DNA from: JANXSS01 sp025356535
GTDB taxonomy: Bacteria; Pseudomonadota; Gammaproteobacteria; Burkholderiales; Burkholderiaceae_D
NCBI GenBank assembly: GCA_043762325.1
Contig: JAYUMU010000140.1
Coordinates: 1 to 64,000 of the forward strand
Direction of reading: 5' to 3'
Length of the DNA: 64,000 bases
In this document: positions 43,202 to 51,937 of the stretch, piece by piece
Layout of the letters: each line of letters opens with the position of its first letter
Numbering within the stretch: the first letter of the stretch is position 1
Made by a program: the position numbers and the translations under genes
Notes under the pieces: model-generated
Database searches by the model: none
Seen by the model: the letters and a program-made list of their open reading frames with translations, nothing else
What the model was told of the DNA's origin: nothing

Positions 43202-43852
43202 TCAGGAGCGTTTGTCGATTTCGCGCAGTTCGTCCTCGTTGATGTAATCGAACACCTTGACCACCCGCCGCACGCCGCTCACGCCGCGCGTGACTTCGGC
43301 TGCCCGCTGGCCTTCGCGCTGCGTCACGCGGCCCATCAGATAGACCGTCTCGCGTTCGGTGACGACCTTGATGGCAGTCGCCGACAGATCGCGGGTATCG
43401 ACGAAGGAGGCTTTTACCTTGCCGGTCAGGATTGCATCGTTGCCGCGCGCCGTGTAGGTCGAGCGACCGGTAATTTCCAGTTCGTTGACGATGCCCTGGA
43501 TGCCCTGGATGCTGCCGACCTCGCGCTCCACCGTCGCACGGGTGGCCTCGTCGCGCACTTCGCCGGTCAGCAGCACCTTGCGGTTGAAGCAGGCAATGTT
43601 GACATGGCCGGCGTCGCCGATGAGGCGCGGTATGCCGGCTTCGGCCTTGATAGTGATCGCCTTGTCGTCGGTCTGGGCGCCGAGGGTGCGGCGGTCGTTT
43701 GCCGCGATGCCGCCGACGACGGCCGTGCCGACGACCATCTCGACACATCCCTGCAGGCTTGCCGCAAGGGCCGTTGCCAGCACGATGGCGGCAAGCGGCC
43801 GTGATCGGCACAAGCGCCGCAAAGGGCGCAGCCGGCGCATTGTTTCAGTCAT
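43202..43852 (-). CDS. dolP: dual-BON-domain outer-membrane lipoprotein (DolP-like)
   Basis: The start at 43852 has GGAGG eight bases upstream and overlaps the 3' end of diaA. The 216-residue protein has a lipoprotein signal (LQGC lipobox, Cys about residue 36) and two BON domains (about 70-135 and 145-210). These include LTGEVRDEATRATVEREVGSI and YLMGRVTQREGQRAAEVTRGV. DolP (YraP) binds anionic phospholipids and supports outer-membrane integrity and septal events. The order rsmI-lpoA-yraN-diaA-dolP is shared with E. coli. Confidence 0.9.
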   Translation of the reverse strand: MTETMRRLRPLRRLCRSRPLAAIVLATALAASLQGCVEMVVGTAVVGGIAANDRRTLGAQTDDKAITIKAEAGIPRLIGDAGHVNIACFNRKVLLTGEVRDEATRATVEREVGSIQGIQGIVNELEITGRSTYTARGNDAILTGKVKASFVDTRDLSATAIKVVTERETVYLMGRVTQREGQRAAEVTRGVSGVRRVVKVFDYINEDELREIDKRS

Positions 43853-44441
43853 GTGCATCTCCTCCGAATAAAGCGACATCGATGCCGTCGCACAGGCAGT
43901 GAATTGCCAGCAGGTGGACTTCCTGGATGCGCGCCGTGCGGTCGTGCGGCACGCAGATATGGACATCGGCGCCGGTGAGCCGCCTGGCGATGGCGCCACC
44001 GCCCTTGCCGGTCAGGGCCACGACCCGCATGTCGCGCTCCAGCGCGACATCGATTGCGGCGATGACGTTGGCCGAATTGCCGGAAGTCGACAGCGCCAGC
44101 AGGATGTCGCCGGACTGGCCGAAGGCCTGCACCTGCTTGCTGAAGATTTCCTGGTAACTGTAGTCGTTGCCGATTGCCGTGAGAATCGAGGTATCGGTGG
44201 TCAGTGCCAGCGCCGGCAATGGCAGGCGTTCGCGCTCGAAGCGGCCGACCAGCTCGGCGGCAAAATGCTGGCAATCGGCGGCCGATCCGCCGTTGCCGCA
44301 GGCGAGAATCTTGTTGCCGTTCGAAAGCGCGACGAACATCAGCTCGACGGCTTCTGCAATCGGCTGCGCCATCACGGAGGCCGCCTGGATCTTCAGTTCG
44401 GCACTCTCATGGAAGTGCGCGAGGATGCGTTGGTTAATCAT
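43845..44441 (-). CDS. diaA: SIS-domain protein, DnaA initiator-associating factor DiaA (GmhA-like)
   Basis: The 198-residue SIS protein has the sugar-phosphate-binding loops GNGGSAADCQHFAAELV and STSGNSANV, and ends HLLAIHCLCDGID. The sequence alone resembles both phosphoheptose isomerase GmhA and DiaA. I prefer DiaA because the gene lies between yraN and dolP, the conserved order. DiaA binds DnaA and times replication initiation. Its 3' end overlaps the dolP start by eight bases. Confidence 0.87.
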   Translation of the reverse strand: MINQRILAHFHESAELKIQAASVMAQPIAEAVELMFVALSNGNKILACGNGGSAADCQHFAAELVGRFERERLPLPALALTTDTSILTAIGNDYSYQEIFSKQVQAFGQSGDILLALSTSGNSANVIAAIDVALERDMRVVALTGKGGGAIARRLTGADVHICVPHDRTARIQEVHLLAIHCLCDGIDVALFGGDAHD

Positions 44442-44530
44442 GGTGTCGGCAATGCCTTTATGGTCGATGCCGGATTATATGCCGTTGCGCCCGACCCACG
44501 CGTGGGCGCGCGCATGCAGTCGCGCAGGCG

Positions 44531-44905
44531 CTAGGCTTCAATCGCATTGCTGAGCCAGTGCAGCACCTCGCCGTCGATGGCAATCACGTCGAAACGGCAG
44601 GCGGGCAGCGTGCGCAGGCGTTGCAGGTAGAACTGCGCCGCACGAATCAGGCGGCGCTGCTTGGCCGGCGTGATGCTGGCGGCAGCGCCGCCGTGGCGCC
44701 CGTCGGCGCGGGCGCGCACTTCGACGAATACCAGCACGCCATCCTCGCGCATGATCAGATCGATCTCGCCCATCTTGCAGCGGAAATTGCGCTCGACCAG
44801 GCGCAGCCCTTGCTGCTGCAGATAGGCGAGCGCTTGGTCCTCGCCGGCAGCGCCGGTCTTCTGGCGCGCAGTCGGCATCGGGGCAGGTGTAGCGGAGCGG
44901 GCCAT
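44531..44905 (-). CDS. yraN: YraN-family (UPF0102) nuclease-like protein
   Basis: I use ATG 44905, giving 124 residues; the frame is open 18 codons upstream. The restriction-endonuclease-like fold motifs are GEDQALAYLQQQGLRLVERNFRCKMGEIDLIM and LVFVEVRAR (ExK-like catalytic region), typical of the family. The role is unknown, possibly DNA processing. It sits between lpoA and diaA in the conserved cluster. Confidence 0.9.
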   Translation of the reverse strand: MARSATPAPMPTARQKTGAAGEDQALAYLQQQGLRLVERNFRCKMGEIDLIMREDGVLVFVEVRARADGRHGGAAASITPAKQRRLIRAAQFYLQRLRTLPACRFDVIAIDGEVLHWLSNAIEA

Positions 44906-44924
44906 CGCGGCAAGCCGACCGGCG

Positions 44925-46328
44925 TCAGCGCCCGGACGCCACCGGCAGCACCACGCCATCGGTATAGATGGCCTGCTGTTCGAGCCGCTCGAAGCGGGCC
45001 GGGCCGACGCCGTCGAACTGAATGCTCAGCCTGCCGGTCACGCCATCGATCGTGAAGCTGTCATGGCCGGCGCCGATCTCTGCGGCCACCCGGAAGGCAT
45101 CGATGCCCAGTGCGTACAGGCGTTCGAGGTCGGGCGTGCGCCGCGCCGCGCCGGTCGTCAGCGCATGCGGATAGACCATCACCGCCGGGTGATCCGCCTG
45201 CAGCTGCCATGGCAGATCGAGCAGGCGCACGCCATCGAGCTCGGGACGCCTGTCGGCGCCGGCGACTTCCGCCAGATTGAGCGAATTGAGTTGCGAGGTA
45301 CCGTAAAGCGTGAGCCCCGGATCGACGGCCGCGCGCAACTGCCGCGTCTGCGCCGCGTCCAGCGCCACGAATACCAACGCCGGCGGATCGGTCTGCAGGC
45401 GTTTTTTCAGTTGCGCCAGGGCCGCGCCGTTGAGGAAACTGCCGGTCACGCTCAGCTCCATGACGTCGACTGCGGCGCCGCTGCTCTGCCAGCTGCTGAT
45501 GAAGGCGCGGGCGGCGCGTTTTTGCCACGCCACGCCGGTCGAGACGATCAGCGCCTTGCCGCCGCCGTTTTCGCGCGCCGCCCAGCCGGCTGCCTGGCGC
45601 GCCTCGTCTTCGATCGACAGGCCCATGACCAGCATGCGTGGCGGCAGCCCGGCCGGGCTGTCTGCACCGGACTCCGGCTGCGCCAGTGCCACGGTCGGCC
45701 GATCGACGGCGCCGCTGGCCGCCACGGCGCCGACTGCGCTGCGCGAGAGCGGACCGATCAGTACGTCATGCACGGCGGCGGCGGCGCGATAGGCGGCAAC
45801 GATGTTCTGCGCGCCGTCGTCGGTTTCGATCACGTCGAGGTCGATGCCCGCGCCGTCGCGCAAGTGGGCGGCCTTGAAGCCGTCCCGCACCATTTCAGCG
45901 GCAGCCTTGAGTGTCGACGAGCGCAGCGGCAGCAGCAGCGCCATGCGCAGGCGCGCCGGCGGCGCGCCCGGTGCGGACTGCGCGGATGACTCCCGGCCCG
46001 GCACGGGGCCGGCGTCCGGCATCTGGGTGTCGAGCGCGTCGCCGCGCTTGTAGGGCGGCTCTGCTTCACCCGAAAAGGTCGTCACGGGCGCCGGTTCGCG
46101 CTGCTGTGATGGCCGCGCCTGCAGCAGCGGGTCGCGGTCAAGCCGGTAGCGCTCGCCTGCCTGGCCTGCCTGCGCGAGCCCGTTCGAAAACGTCGTCGGC
46201 GCCGCCGTCGCCGCGGCGGTTGTGTTTGCCAGCGCGGCCGGGCACAATCCGCCCAACCCGCACAGCAGACCGAGCACGGATGCTGCCAGGCGCAAGCGCC
46301 GGCTGGCCCTGAAATCTTTCCCCGACAT
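44925..46328 (-). CDS. LpoA-like penicillin-binding-protein activator lipoprotein family protein
   Basis: The start at 46328 has GGGAG upstream and gives 467 residues with a signal peptide (about 12-36, ending ALAN). There is no clear lipobox, because the Cys residues sit within the hydrophobic stretch rather than at a lipobox end. The body is a periplasmic-binding-protein-like fold (MALLLPLRSSTLKAAAEMVRDGFKAAH) as in LpoA (YraM), which activates PBP1A in E. coli. It diverges from rsmI with only 11 bp between start codons, an arrangement shared with yraL-yraM of E. coli. Confidence 0.87.
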   Translation of the reverse strand: MSGKDFRASRRLRLAASVLGLLCGLGGLCPAALANTTAAATAAPTTFSNGLAQAGQAGERYRLDRDPLLQARPSQQREPAPVTTFSGEAEPPYKRGDALDTQMPDAGPVPGRESSAQSAPGAPPARLRMALLLPLRSSTLKAAAEMVRDGFKAAHLRDGAGIDLDVIETDDGAQNIVAAYRAAAAVHDVLIGPLSRSAVGAVAASGAVDRPTVALAQPESGADSPAGLPPRMLVMGLSIEDEARQAAGWAARENGGGKALIVSTGVAWQKRAARAFISSWQSSGAAVDVMELSVTGSFLNGAALAQLKKRLQTDPPALVFVALDAAQTRQLRAAVDPGLTLYGTSQLNSLNLAEVAGADRRPELDGVRLLDLPWQLQADHPAVMVYPHALTTGAARRTPDLERLYALGIDAFRVAAEIGAGHDSFTIDGVTGRLSIQFDGVGPARFERLEQQAIYTDGVVLPVASGR

Positions 46329-46339
46329 TGACTGCTCCC

Positions 46340-47284
46340 ATGAACGACGCTGATTTGAATCCTGCCGGCACAGCCGACGCAATACCGTTTTCAACTGCCG
46401 CCCTGTTGCAGGACGTCGCCCGTCAGGATTACCCGACCGGGGCATTATATGTGGTCGCCACGCCGATCGGAAACGCCGGCGACATCACCTTGCGGGCGCT
46501 GAACGTGCTCGCGCTGGTCGACGCCGTCGCCTGTGAAGACACCCGCAACACCGGCCAGCTGCTGGCCCGCTACGGCCTGCACAAGACGCTCATCGCCGCC
46601 CATCAGCACAACGAACGCGAGGTCGCCGAACGCCTCGTCGCACGGCTGCGGGCAGGCCAGCGCGTGGCACTGGTCAGCGACGCCGGCACGCCGGCCGTCT
46701 CCGACCCCGGCGCGCGCATGGTCGAGGCCGTGCGCGCGGCCGGCCTGCGCGTCGTTCCGGTACCGGGCGTGTCGGCGGCGATTGCGGCACTGTGCGCCTC
46801 GGGCCTGCTGGCGCCGCAATTTCATTTCGCCGGTTTCCTGCCCGCCAAAGCCGCGCAGCGCGATACCGCACTTGCCGCGCTGCGCGGCCTGGCGGCCACG
46901 CTGGTGTTCTATGAAGCGCCGCATCGCATCGTCGACACCGTCGCCGCATTGCAAGCGGGGTTCGAGCCTACACGGCAGATCGTCTTCGCGCGCGAACTCA
47001 CGAAGTTATTTGAAGAAGTCCATCGCTGCGCGTTGTCCGAGGCCGCAGCCTGGATCACCGCCTCGGCGCATCGCGAGAAAGGCGAGTACGTCGTCATCCT
47101 CGAGGGCGCACCGGCCGCCGTTGCCTGGGACCACATCGAGGCCGATCGCATACTGACGATCCTGATGGCGCAATGCCCGCTCAAACAGGCTGCCGCACTG
47201 GCAGCGCAGATTACCGGACAGAAGAAAAACGCCTTGTACGAGCGCGCGCTCGAACTGAAGGCCGCCGGCGAGGCGAGCGGCTAG
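46340..47284 (+). CDS. rsmI: 16S rRNA (cytidine1402-2'-O)-methyltransferase
   Basis: RsmI methylates the ribose of C1402 in 16S rRNA with SAM. The 314-residue protein begins at ATG 46340; a TTG at 46328 is in frame, and neither has a ribosome site. The tetrapyrrole-methylase-like fold is visible: LYVVATPIGNAGDITLRAL, ACEDTRNTGQLL, ALVSDAGTPAVSDPGARMV and the RsmI C-terminal helical tail (LTILMAQCPLKQAAALAAQIT). It converges on rlpA with a 4-bp overlap of stop codons. Confidence 0.95.
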   Translation: MNDADLNPAGTADAIPFSTAALLQDVARQDYPTGALYVVATPIGNAGDITLRALNVLALVDAVACEDTRNTGQLLARYGLHKTLIAAHQHNEREVAERLVARLRAGQRVALVSDAGTPAVSDPGARMVEAVRAAGLRVVPVPGVSAAIAALCASGLLAPQFHFAGFLPAKAAQRDTALAALRGLAATLVFYEAPHRIVDTVAALQAGFEPTRQIVFARELTKLFEEVHRCALSEAAAWITASAHREKGEYVVILEGAPAAVAWDHIEADRILTILMAQCPLKQAAALAAQITGQKKNALYERALELKAAGEASG

Positions 47285-48672
47285 CGCTGCACGACCAGCG
47301 GCTTTGCCAGCGCATTGCTGCTGAGCGCGGCTGCCTGCAGCGCCGCATCGCGACTGCCGTACGGCCCGCTGTAGAGCCGGTAGACCGCGCCGCTCTGCTG
47401 GACTTCGAGCGCCGGCAGCGACACCGGCCAGGCCTGCATCAGGCGCTCGCGCAGGGCGTTTGCATTGGCGCCCTGGGCATAGGCGCCGAATTGCAGGTAA
47501 TACCCACCGGGCGCCAGCGGCACCGCTTCGGCTGCTGTGGCCGGTGCCGGCAGCGGCGCGTCGGCCTGGCGCGACGGCGTCGACTGCGCCAGGCGGCTGT
47601 CGTCGGACGAAAGCGTCGTCAGCGCGGCTTGCGCCATGTCGGCCTGCGACGGTTGCGGTACCTGCCTCAGCGGCAGGGCAAAGGCTGCGCCGGCGACCGG
47701 CGCAATGGCCGCGTCACCTGCCTGCGCCTGCAGGAAATCGTCGAGCGACTGGCCGGCGTAGGCCGGTGTCATCGCCACCGGCGGCGTCTTCGACGGCGGC
47801 AGTACTGCGGCAGGCAACACCGCTTGCGGCACTGCTGCAGGCGTCGTTCGCGCCGCCTGCGCAAGCGCCGCCGTGGCATTGCCGGCGCCCTGCTTCATGC
47901 GGGCAATCTCGTCCGGCAACAGGCGTTCGACTTCCAGTTCGGCGCTGCCATAGCCGAGGTAGCCGAGCTTGAGAGCCGCGGTGTAGGACAGGTCGATGAT
48001 GCGGCTGGAATGAAACGGTCCGCGGTCGTTGACCCGCACGATCACCTGGGCGCCGTTCCTGACGTTGGTCACCCGTGCGTAGGAGGGTATCGGCAGCGTC
48101 GGATGCGCCGCGCTCATCTTGTACATGTCGTAGAGCTCGCCCGACGACGTCTTCTGTCCGTGAAATTTCCTGCCGTACCAGCTGCCCATGCCGCGCTGCT
48201 TCAGGGGCGTGTTGTCGGTGATCGGCGTGTACGTCTTGCCGAATACGGAATACGGCTTGTTGCCGCGCGCTGAATACGGCTCGATGGTCGGTTCCGGATC
48301 GGGCGTGGCCAGCAGGTTCGGCGGCGGTGCATCGCCGGGGCCATCGTCCTGGTAATAGCCGCCACGGCCGGAGCCGGCCGCCGGCAGCGGCGGTGCGGCC
48401 CGCGCCGGTCGTGCCGGCTCCGAGGCCGTCTCGCCTGCCGGCGCGGGCGGGCGCACGGTGCTGCAGGCGGCAGCCAGCAGTGCGACGGCAACGGCGACGG
48501 CGGCGCGTGGCCACTGGTGGCTCGGCATGATGCCCGGCTCGATGTCCGGCTCGATGCCTGGATCGATGCCTGGCTTGGGGCCTGGCTCGATGTCTGGTTC
48601 GATGCTTGGCTTGGGGCCCGGCTTAATGCTCGGCTTAATGCTCGGCTTGATACGATGACTTCGTGAATGCAT
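47281..48672 (-). CDS. rlpA: septal ring lytic transglycosylase RlpA with repeat-rich N-terminus
   Basis: From ATG 48672 (GGAAAGCGCCG upstream) the protein has 463 residues. From an inner ATG at 48528 it has 415 and an ordinary lipoprotein signal (AVAVALLAAACST). The double-psi beta-barrel follows (about 160-255, GMGSWYGRKFHGQKTSSGELYDMYKM and VRVNDRGPFHSSRIIDLSY), including the catalytic-acid region. A long Ala-rich linker leads to a C-terminal SPOR domain (about 385-463, GGYYLQFGAYAQGANANALRERL). RlpA cuts naked glycan strands at the septum. It ends the rod-complex operon. Confidence 0.93.
   Translation of the reverse strand: MHSRSHRIKPSIKPSIKPGPKPSIEPDIEPGPKPGIDPGIEPDIEPGIMPSHQWPRAAVAVAVALLAAACSTVRPPAPAGETASEPARPARAAPPLPAAGSGRGGYYQDDGPGDAPPPNLLATPDPEPTIEPYSARGNKPYSVFGKTYTPITDNTPLKQRGMGSWYGRKFHGQKTSSGELYDMYKMSAAHPTLPIPSYARVTNVRNGAQVIVRVNDRGPFHSSRIIDLSYTAALKLGYLGYGSAELEVERLLPDEIARMKQGAGNATAALAQAARTTPAAVPQAVLPAAVLPPSKTPPVAMTPAYAGQSLDDFLQAQAGDAAIAPVAGAAFALPLRQVPQPSQADMAQAALTTLSSDDSRLAQSTPSRQADAPLPAPATAAEAVPLAPGGYYLQFGAYAQGANANALRERLMQAWPVSLPALEVQQSGAVYRLYSGPYGSRDAALQAAALSSNALAKPLVVQR
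48530..48660. repeat. degenerate tandem repeat at the 5' end of rlpA
   Basis: Units of six to eight codons variably repeat Lys-Pro-Ser-Ile, Glu-Pro-Asp-Ile and Lys-Pro-Gly-Ile style words on the minus strand (DNA words such as GCTCGATGTC, GGCTTGGGGCC and GGCTTAATGCT recur). If translated from 48672 they form a charged Pro-rich n-region of about 45 residues before the signal peptide. If rlpA starts at 48528 they are leader RNA. The repeats should be prone to length change. Confidence 0.75.
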
Positions 48673-48725
48673 CGGCGCTTTCCGTCCACGTTGGCTGCGA
48701 CAGGCGTAGCCCGGTGCAGGGCGGC

Positions 48726-49838
48726 CTAGCTCTGCACCAGCTTGCGATGCCGCTGGATGCTCATCAGGATGCCGCTGCCCAGGCCGAGTGTGACCAGCGC
48801 GGTGCCGCCATAGCTGAGAAACGGCAGCGGCACGCCGACCACCGGCAGGATACCACTGACCATTCCCATGTTGACGAAGGCATAGGTGAAGAAGATCATG
48901 GTGATGGCGCCGGCCAGAAGGCGGGTGAAGAAGGTCGGCGCGCTGGCGGCAATGAGCAGGCCGCGCGCAATGAGCAGCAGGTACAGCAGCAGCAGCACGC
49001 TGTTGCCGACCAGGCCGAACTCTTCCGAAAACACCGCGAAGATGAAGTCGGTGGTGCGCTCGGGGATGAATTCGAGATGCGCCTGCGTGCCCTGCAGCCA
49101 GCCCTTGCCGAAAATGCCGCCCGAGCCCACGGCAATGGTCGACTGGATGATGTGGAAGCCCTTGCCCAGCGGGTCCGAGGTCGGATCGATGAGCATCATC
49201 ACCCGTTCGCGCTGGTAGCCGTGCATCAGGTTCCAGACCACCGGCAGGCTCGCGCCCACCGCAAAGACGAGCCCGATCAGGACCTTCCAGGAAAGTCCGG
49301 CCAGGAAGATGATGTAGAAGCCCGCCGCCAGCACCAGCATCGCCGTACCCAGGTCCGGCTGCTTGGCAATCAAGCCCACCGGAATGGCCAGCAGCACGGC
49401 TGCCACGGCGAATTCGCGCCAGCCGATGTTGCCTTCGCGCTTCTGGAAAAACCACGCCAGCATCAGCGGCATGGCGATCTTCATGATCTCGGAGGGCTGG
49501 ATGACGACGCCGATATTGAGCCAGCGCCGCGCGCCCTTCTTGACCATGCCGAAGGCCGCCACGGCAATGAGCAACGCGATGCCGACGGTATAGATCGGCA
49601 CGGCAAAGCGCATGAGCGTTTGCGGCGCGACGTTTGCCGCGATCCACATCACCACGAACGAGACCACGATGTTGCGCATCTGGTCCTCGACGCGCCCGGG
49701 AAAATCGATGCCGGCCGAATACAGGGTGACGATACCGACTGACATGATCAGGAAGATGATCAGCGCCAGCGGGCCGTCGAACACCAGCAGGTGGGGCTTG
49801 ATCAGCGGCCAGAGCCGGCGCCGTTCGGTCAGCTGCAT
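48726..49838 (-). CDS. rodA: peptidoglycan glycosyltransferase RodA (SEDS family)
   Basis: The 370-residue protein shows about ten membrane helices and the SEDS landmarks. These are KGARRWLNIG, PSEIMKIAMPLMLAWFF, KQPDLGTAMLVLAAGFYIIFLAGLSW and PERTTDFIFAVFSEEFGLVG. RodA polymerises glycan strands for cylindrical growth with PBP2, encoded just upstream (gap 52 bp). It belongs to the leftward mreBCD-mrdA-rodA-rlpA operon. Confidence 0.97.
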   Translation of the reverse strand: MQLTERRRLWPLIKPHLLVFDGPLALIIFLIMSVGIVTLYSAGIDFPGRVEDQMRNIVVSFVVMWIAANVAPQTLMRFAVPIYTVGIALLIAVAAFGMVKKGARRWLNIGVVIQPSEIMKIAMPLMLAWFFQKREGNIGWREFAVAAVLLAIPVGLIAKQPDLGTAMLVLAAGFYIIFLAGLSWKVLIGLVFAVGASLPVVWNLMHGYQRERVMMLIDPTSDPLGKGFHIIQSTIAVGSGGIFGKGWLQGTQAHLEFIPERTTDFIFAVFSEEFGLVGNSVLLLLYLLLIARGLLIAASAPTFFTRLLAGAITMIFFTYAFVNMGMVSGILPVVGVPLPFLSYGGTALVTLGLGSGILMSIQRHRKLVQS

Positions 49839-49890
49839 GATGTGCCCGGCAAGGCGGCGGCGCGACGCGGTTGCGGTGTCTGCATGATGC

Positions 49891-51876
49891 TCACTCCTGG
49901 TTGCCCTGCGTCTCGGCGCCGGGCCTGGGTCCGCCGACCGATTCGGCTTCGGCCTTCAGCTCTGCGGCAGAACGGGCTTCGGCACCGGCTTCGTCTGCCG
50001 CCGGCACGTCGCTCTTGCTGCCGGCCGGACGCTTGTGCAGCAGATAATAATCGAAGGCCTTGCGCACGATCGGCGCGGCGGCCTCGGCGCCGAAGCCGCC
50101 GTTTTCGACCACGATGGCAATGGCGATGCGCGGCTTGTCGGCCGGCGCAAAACCGATGTAGAGCGCATTGTCGCGCAGGCGTTCGGCAACCCGCTTGGCA
50201 TCGTACTTGTCGCCCTTTTTTATACCGACCACCTGGGCCGTGCCGGTCTTGCCGGCCGAAATATATTCGGTGCCGGCAAACACCCGCGCCGAGGTGCCTT
50301 CGCGCGCCACGCCGGCCATCGCCTCCTTGATGAAGTCGAGATTCTTTTGCTTCAGGTTGATGCGGTAGCTTTCCTTTGCCACCGTCGGCGTGCGCTCGCG
50401 GGTCATGCCGTTTTCCAGGATCTTGACCAGGTGCGGCTTCATCACCACGCCGTCGTTGGCAAGATTGGCCACCGCATGCGCCATCTGCAGCGGCGTGAAG
50501 GCGTTGTAGCCCTGGCCGATGCCCAGCGAAATGGTCTCGCCGGCATACCATTTCTGCTGCGGCGGCGTCTTGTAGGCGGCCCGCTTCCAGGCGGTCGACG
50601 GCAACAGGCCACGTTTTTCATGTTCCAGGTCGATGCCGGTCAACTGGCCGAAACCGAACGGTTTCATGAAGTCGTGTATGGCATCGACACCCAGCTCGCT
50701 GGCCAAGGTGTAGTAATAGGTATCGCACGACACCACGATCGACTTGTACATGTCGACGGTGCCGTGGCCGCCCGGTTTGTCGTCGTTGAACTTGTGGCCG
50801 CCGAAATAGTAATAGCCAGGGTCCGAGATGGCCGAGGACGGGGTGCGGCGGCCGAGTTCGAGCGCGGCCAGCGCCATGAACGGCTTGAAGGTCGAGCCCG
50901 GCGGATAGCTGCCCGACAGCGGCCGGTTCACCAGCGGCTTGTCGAGCGACGTGTTGAGCGCATCCCAGCTCTGCTGGTCGATGCCCTCGACGAACAGGTT
51001 CGGATCGAAGGTCGGCATCGACACATAGGCGAGGATGTCGCCGGTGGCCGGTTCGATGGCGATCAGGGCGCCGCGCCGGTCGCCGAAGGCTTCCTCGACC
51101 ACCTTCTGCAGCTCGATGTCGATCGACAGGATCAGGTTGCTGCCCGGTGTGGCAGCCGTGCGCGAGAGCGTGCGCACCGCGCGCCCGCCGGCGGTGACTT
51201 CGACCTCTTCATAGCCGGTGGTGCCATGGAGCTTCTTTTCGTAGCTTTTCTCCAGGCCTTCCTTGCCGATGTAATCGGTGCCGCTGTAGTTGGCGTCGTC
51301 GTCGCGCTCGGCGATGCCCTCCGAATCCTTCTGGCTGATGCGGCCGATGTAGCCGATCACGTGCGAAGCCACCTGCCCCAGCGGATACTGCCGGAACAGC
51401 CGCGCCTGGATGTCGACCCCCGGAAAGCGGTAGCGCTGGGCGGTAAAGCGCGCAACTTCCTCGTCGGAGAGGCGGGTGCGGATCGGCGTGCTCTCGAAAT
51501 TCTTCGATTCTTCCAGGAGCTTGCGAAAGCGCTTGCGGTCCTTCGGCGCGATTTCCACCAGCGTTGCCAGGTCGTCGATGATGGCGTCGAGCTCGCCGCG
51601 GATTTTCGACGGCGTGATCTCCAGCGTATAGGCAGAAAAATTGCGCGCCAGGACAACGCCGTTGCGGTCCAGGATCAGGCCGCGGTTCGGCACCACCGGC
51701 ACCACCGAAACCCGGTTGTCGTCGGCCTGGGAGGCATAGTCGCTGTGCTTGTACACCTGCAGCCAGATGAAGCGCGACAGCAACAGGCCGAAGCAGACCA
51801 GGACGAACAGCGCCACGGCCGACAGGCGCAGCCGGAAGAAGTGCAGTTCGCGCTCGGTATTCTTGAATTCGGTCAT
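49891..51876 (-). CDS. mrdA: penicillin-binding protein 2 (transpeptidase)
   Basis: The 661-residue transpeptidase for lateral-wall synthesis starts at ATG 51876, with a GTG three codons earlier as an alternative. It has one membrane anchor (about 20-40), a dimerisation/pedestal region (about 60-245) and the transpeptidase domain. Active-site motifs are SGSYPPGSTFKPF (Ser-x-x-Lys), a Ser-Cys-Asp motif (VVSCDTYYY) and KTGTAQ. The last 45 residues are Glu/Ala-rich and probably disordered. It works with RodA and MreCD. Confidence 0.97.
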   Translation of the reverse strand: MTEFKNTERELHFFRLRLSAVALFVLVCFGLLLSRFIWLQVYKHSDYASQADDNRVSVVPVVPNRGLILDRNGVVLARNFSAYTLEITPSKIRGELDAIIDDLATLVEIAPKDRKRFRKLLEESKNFESTPIRTRLSDEEVARFTAQRYRFPGVDIQARLFRQYPLGQVASHVIGYIGRISQKDSEGIAERDDDANYSGTDYIGKEGLEKSYEKKLHGTTGYEEVEVTAGGRAVRTLSRTAATPGSNLILSIDIELQKVVEEAFGDRRGALIAIEPATGDILAYVSMPTFDPNLFVEGIDQQSWDALNTSLDKPLVNRPLSGSYPPGSTFKPFMALAALELGRRTPSSAISDPGYYYFGGHKFNDDKPGGHGTVDMYKSIVVSCDTYYYTLASELGVDAIHDFMKPFGFGQLTGIDLEHEKRGLLPSTAWKRAAYKTPPQQKWYAGETISLGIGQGYNAFTPLQMAHAVANLANDGVVMKPHLVKILENGMTRERTPTVAKESYRINLKQKNLDFIKEAMAGVAREGTSARVFAGTEYISAGKTGTAQVVGIKKGDKYDAKRVAERLRDNALYIGFAPADKPRIAIAIVVENGGFGAEAAAPIVRKAFDYYLLHKRPAGSKSDVPAADEAGAEARSAAELKAEAESVGGPRPGAETQGNQE

Positions 51877-51937
51877 GCGGTGCACCCGGAAGACGACGGC
51901 GCCGGGTCAGGCCGGACGCAGGCAGGCAGGCGCGGCA

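Noticed and set aside
43845..44441. GmhA (phosphoheptose isomerase) as the identity of the SIS protein
   Set aside because: The sequence fits either family, but the conserved order yraN-diaA-dolP favours DiaA, and no heptose-synthesis genes are adjacent.
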